A stretch of 64,000 nt of DNA. Source: Alkaliphilus metalliredigens QYMF (GTDB lineage: Bacteria; Bacillota; Clostridia; Peptostreptococcales; Natronincolaceae). The notes beneath the pieces were generated by a model. That model was not told the origin of the DNA. It worked only from the letters and a program-made list of their open reading frames with translations, and did no database searches. The translations under genes were made by a program, and so were the position numbers. This document shows positions 61,403-64,000 of the stretch, one piece after another. The DNA lies in NCBI RefSeq assembly GCF_000016985.1, contig NC_009633.1:4507539-4571538 (forward strand), written 5' to 3'. Each line of letters opens with the position of its first letter. Position 1 is the stretch's first letter.

Positions 61403-61852
61403 TTAAATCACCTCTGCCTTTCCTCCAGCAGCTTCAATTTTTTCAGCAGCTGACTTAGTGAACTTTTGGGCCTTAATTGTTAAGTTCTTCTCTAAGTTGC
61501 CATTGCCAAGGATCTTTACGCCATTCTTTTCTATTTGCTTGATTACGCCCATTTCCTTAAGGAATTCTGGGGTAATTGTTGTTCCGTCTTCGAACTTATT
61601 TAATACATCAACATTGACTTCATTGTACACTTTTGCAAATATATTTGTGAAACCTCGCTTAGGTAGTCTTCTAGCTAGAGGCATTTGTCCACCTTCGAAA
61701 CCGATTCGTACGCCACCGCCACTTCTGGAATTTTGTCCGTTATGACCTCTACCAGCAGTTTTGCCATTACCAGTTGCACGACCTCTACCTTTTCTTTTTA
61801 CTTCTTTTACTGCACCCTTAGCAGGTTTAAGCTCATGTAATTTCATGTCCAC
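61403..61852 (-). CDS. rplO: 50S ribosomal protein L15
   Basis: 149 residues, complete, with the Gly/Arg-rich N-terminal arm ([20 protein letters not shown]) and [18 protein letters not shown]. Located between rpmD and secY. Confidence 0.96.
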   Translation of the reverse strand: MDMKLHELKPAKGAVKEVKRKGRGRATGNGKTAGRGHNGQNSRSGGGVRIGFEGGQMPLARRLPKRGFTNIFAKVYNEVNVDVLNKFEDGTTITPEFLKEMGVIKQIEKNGVKILGNGNLEKNLTIKAQKFTKSAAEKIEAAGGKAEVI

Positions 61853-61865
61853 ACCTCCTCAGTTC

Positions 61866-62045
61866 TTATTCAATCACTTGTACTAAGTGACTTACTTTAT
61901 CGATCATTCCTCTTATCTGAGGATTATCTTTTTGTTCAACAACTTGCCCAATCTTTTTCAATCCTAAAGCTTCGAGATTTTGTCTCTGCTTCGGAAGTGT
62001 TCCTATTTTACTTTTAACTAATTTGATTTTAATTGTCTCTGCCAT
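61866..62045 (-). CDS. rpmD: 50S ribosomal protein L30
   Basis: 59 residues: [33 protein letters not shown] and [18 protein letters not shown]. It is complete. Lies in the normal rpsE-rpmD-rplO order, with 13 bases to each neighbour. Confidence 0.96.
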   Translation of the reverse strand: MAETIKIKLVKSKIGTLPKQRQNLEALGLKKIGQVVEQKDNPQIRGMIDKVSHLVQVIE

Positions 62046-62058
62046 GGTTTCAACCCTC

Positions 62059-62568
62059 CTAACCTAAGAGTTCTTCCACTGATTTTCCTCTTAGCTTTGC
62101 TACATCTTCAGCTCTTTTAAGTTGTCTTAATCCGTCCATTGTAGCACTTACCATATTTCTAGAGTTGTTTGTTCCTAAAGACTTCGCTCTTACGTCTTTA
62201 ATGCCTGCTAACTCTAAGACAGCACGAACAGGTCCACCAGCAATGATACCAGTACCTTCTTTCGCAGGCATAATCAATACATTTCCAGCTCCAAAATGAC
62301 CAATTACTTCATGCGGAACTGTTGTGCCTACAGTTGGGACTAGAAGCAAGTTTTTCTTAGCAGCTTGGATTCCTTTGCGGATCGCATCTGGAATTTCCAT
62401 TGCTTTACCTGTTCCAACTCCAACATGTCCGTTCTCGTCACCAACAACGACTAAAGCTGCGAATCTAAAGTTTCTACCACCTTTAACAACTTTAGTAACA
62501 CGTCTTATATCAACCACTTGTTCTTTCATGTCAAGTTGATTTGCATCAATTCTTTTATTAAATTGCAT
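62059..62568 (-). CDS. rpsE: 30S ribosomal protein S5
   Basis: 169 residues with the double-stranded RNA-binding-like N-terminal domain ([38 protein letters not shown]) and the C-terminal S5 domain. Complete. AAGGAGGG precedes the ATG. Confidence 0.97.
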   Translation of the reverse strand: MQFNKRIDANQLDMKEQVVDIRRVTKVVKGGRNFRFAALVVVGDENGHVGVGTGKAMEIPDAIRKGIQAAKKNLLLVPTVGTTVPHEVIGHFGAGNVLIMPAKEGTGIIAGGPVRAVLELAGIKDVRAKSLGTNNSRNMVSATMDGLRQLKRAEDVAKLRGKSVEELLG

Positions 62569-62595
62569 TGATTTCCCTCCTTCTTTTTAGACTGT

Positions 62596-62964
62596 TTAGA
62601 ACTTCAAGCCAGCTTCTCTAGCACCATCTGCTAAAGCCTTCACTCTACCGTGATAAATGTATCCTCCACGATCAAAAGTTACAGTACTAACTCCTTTTTC
62701 TAATGCTCTCTTACCAACTAATTCACCAACTAGCTTTGCAGCATCTTGATTGCCACTTGCTTCAACTTGTGACTTGATTGCTTCATCTAATGTTGAAGCA
62801 GCCACTAAAGTGATTCCAGCAACGTCATCGATGACTTGAGCATAGATATGATTTAAACTTCTATATACGTTCAATCTCGGACGCTGAGAGGTTCCAGTAA
62901 TTTTATTACGGACTCTTTGATGACGACCTTGTCTATTTGTGTTTTTACTCACTTTCTTTAACAC
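62596..62964 (-). CDS. rplR: 50S ribosomal protein L18
   Basis: 122 residues, complete; 5S rRNA-binding protein ([40 protein letters not shown]). Usual place between rplF and rpsE. Confidence 0.97.
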   Translation of the reverse strand: MLKKVSKNTNRQGRHQRVRNKITGTSQRPRLNVYRSLNHIYAQVIDDVAGITLVAASTLDEAIKSQVEASGNQDAAKLVGELVGKRALEKGVSTVTFDRGGYIYHGRVKALADGAREAGLKF

Positions 62965-62983
62965 CTAAGCTCACTCCCTTCTA

Positions 62984-63523
62984 TTACTTACCTGTCTTAC
63001 CTTCCTTACGTCTAACGACTTCGCCCGCATAACGGACTCCTTTTCCCTTGTAAGGCTCAGGCTTTCTGTATTCTCTAATCTTAGCTGCAAAGTTTCCTAC
63101 TTGTTGCTTATCGATTCCCTTTACGGTAACTTGGGTTTGAGAAGGTACTTCAATTGTTAATCCTTCTGGTTGATCAATCTCTACCGGATGTGAAAATCCT
63201 AAACTTAATACAAGCTTCTTTCCTTGCATTGTCGCTCTATATCCAACACCGACTAATTCTAGCTTTTTTTCATAACCCTTTGTTACGCCTTCAACCATGT
63301 TCGCAACAAGTGTTCTTGATAGTCCGTGTAATGACTTGTGTTTTTTATTCTCAGTTGGTCTAACAACATTAATCACATTTGCTTCTGTTTCAACTGTGAT
63401 ATCTCTGTGAATTTTCTCACTCAATTGACCATTAGGTCCCTTGACAGTCACGATGTTTTTTTCATCAACTGTTATTTCTACTCCCTGTGGAACTTCAATT
63501 GGTTTTAAACCTATTCTTGACAT
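62984..63523 (-). CDS. rplF: 50S ribosomal protein L6
   Basis: 179 residues, complete, two homologous L6 domains. C-terminal motif [20 protein letters not shown]. Follows rpsH by 29 bases. Confidence 0.97.
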   Translation of the reverse strand: MSRIGLKPIEVPQGVEITVDEKNIVTVKGPNGQLSEKIHRDITVETEANVINVVRPTENKKHKSLHGLSRTLVANMVEGVTKGYEKKLELVGVGYRATMQGKKLVLSLGFSHPVEIDQPEGLTIEVPSQTQVTVKGIDKQQVGNFAAKIREYRKPEPYKGKGVRYAGEVVRRKEGKTGK

Positions 63524-63552
63524 ACTTGCACCTCCTTGTACGTGAATTGCGA

Positions 63553-63951
63553 TTACCAGATGTATGCAATTACTTCTCCACCAACGCCTTCTTTTCTAGC
63601 AACTTTGTCAGTTGTGATTCCTTTTGATGTAGAGATAATCGCAATTCCTAGTCCACCTAATACTCTTGGGATTTCATCCCTTTTCGCATATACCTTTAAT
63701 CCAGGCTTAGAAATTCTCTTAATGCCTGTAATTACACGTTCTTTACTTTGACCATATTTTAATTGTAATCTTAAGATTCCTTGTTTCCCATCTTCGATTA
63801 CATCAAATCCCTTGATAAATCCTTCATTTAAAAGGATGTTCGCAATATCCTTCTTCATATTTGAAGCAGGTACATCTACCGTGTCATGCTTTACAGCACT
63901 TGCATTTCTAATACGTGTTAACATATCTGCAATTGGATCTGTCATCGTCAT
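63553..63951 (-). CDS. rpsH: 30S ribosomal protein S8
   Basis: 132 residues, complete: [14 protein letters not shown] at the start and [20 protein letters not shown] near the C-terminus, with the final GGEVIAYIW. It binds 16S rRNA helix 21 and in many bacteria regulates the spc operon. Confidence 0.97.
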   Translation of the reverse strand: MTMTDPIADMLTRIRNASAVKHDTVDVPASNMKKDIANILLNEGFIKGFDVIEDGKQGILRLQLKYGQSKERVITGIKRISKPGLKVYAKRDEIPRVLGGLGIAIISTSKGITTDKVARKEGVGGEVIAYIW

Positions 63952-63974
63952 ACTAAAACCCTCCTTCCTAATTC

Positions 63975-64000
63975 CTACCAGCTTGCTTTTCTGACACCTG
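63975..64000 (-). CDS. rpsN: 30S ribosomal protein S14 type Z, 3' end only
   Basis: The last eight codons, counting the stop at 63975-63977, read GVRKASW. This is the invariant C-terminus of the short zinc form of S14, and rpsN precedes rpsH in the usual order. The rest lies outside the window. Confidence 0.8.

Overview
The window is low-GC DNA from an anaerobic, spore-forming Firmicute of the Clostridia, probably close to Alkaliphilus. The supports are a ferredoxin-linked branched-chain 2-oxoacid oxidoreductase with butyrate kinase, a CwlD-type spore cortex amidase, rubrerythrin, zinc-binding forms of S4, L36 and adenylate kinase, and the standard Firmicute ribosomal protein order. The genus is my inference. 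No tRNA, rRNA or CRISPR array was recognised.

Region 1 (1-5964) is one end of a Mu-like transposable prophage. A leftward early operon encodes small proteins, a Ner-like HTH protein, a MuA-type transposase (split by a one-base frameshift) and a MuB-type ATPase that runs off the window. A repressor is transcribed rightward, and a strong early promoter overlapped by a palindromic operator lies between the two. Beyond the repressor is a gene-free stretch of repeated short boxes resembling the end of such an element. Region 2 (5965-8379) is an IS1634-family insertion sequence with 16-bp inverted ends. It is flanked by a 52-bp duplication of the 3' end of ric, which suggests that the IS made a long target duplication that the Mu-like element later entered.

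Region 3 (8321-29300) holds ric (Fe-S repair), a MazG-like/antiporter pair, asnB, a CorC-type transporter, two orphan sensor kinases, an L,D-transpeptidase, TrkA/TrkH potassium uptake, and several decayed genes (amidohydrolase, copper-amine-oxidase-like domains) among short dispersed repeats. Region 4 (28640-49965) is mixed metabolism and stress: a diguanylate cyclase, an encapsulin with its ferritin-like cargo, a MerR regulator, arginase family, lipB-lipA, a branched-chain oxoacid oxidoreductase plus butyrate kinase with a divergent LysR regulator, a third kinase, a Gln-rich repeat protein, queT-queF behind a preQ1-I riboswitch, rubrerythrin and cwlD. Region 5 (50562-64000) is the leftward ribosomal protein/secY/rpoA superoperon, continuing into ecfA1-ecfA2-ecfT-truA and then rplM-rpsI, which has its own promoter and a structured leader.

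The most notable observations are: a shared C-terminal tail, IEFSDIY, on all three sensor kinases; a stand-alone copy of the MuA C-terminal barrel in the phage early operon; the nested IS/Mu history at ric; the preQ1-I riboswitch; and the encapsulin iron-storage pair. I found no system that I can call wholly undescribed.
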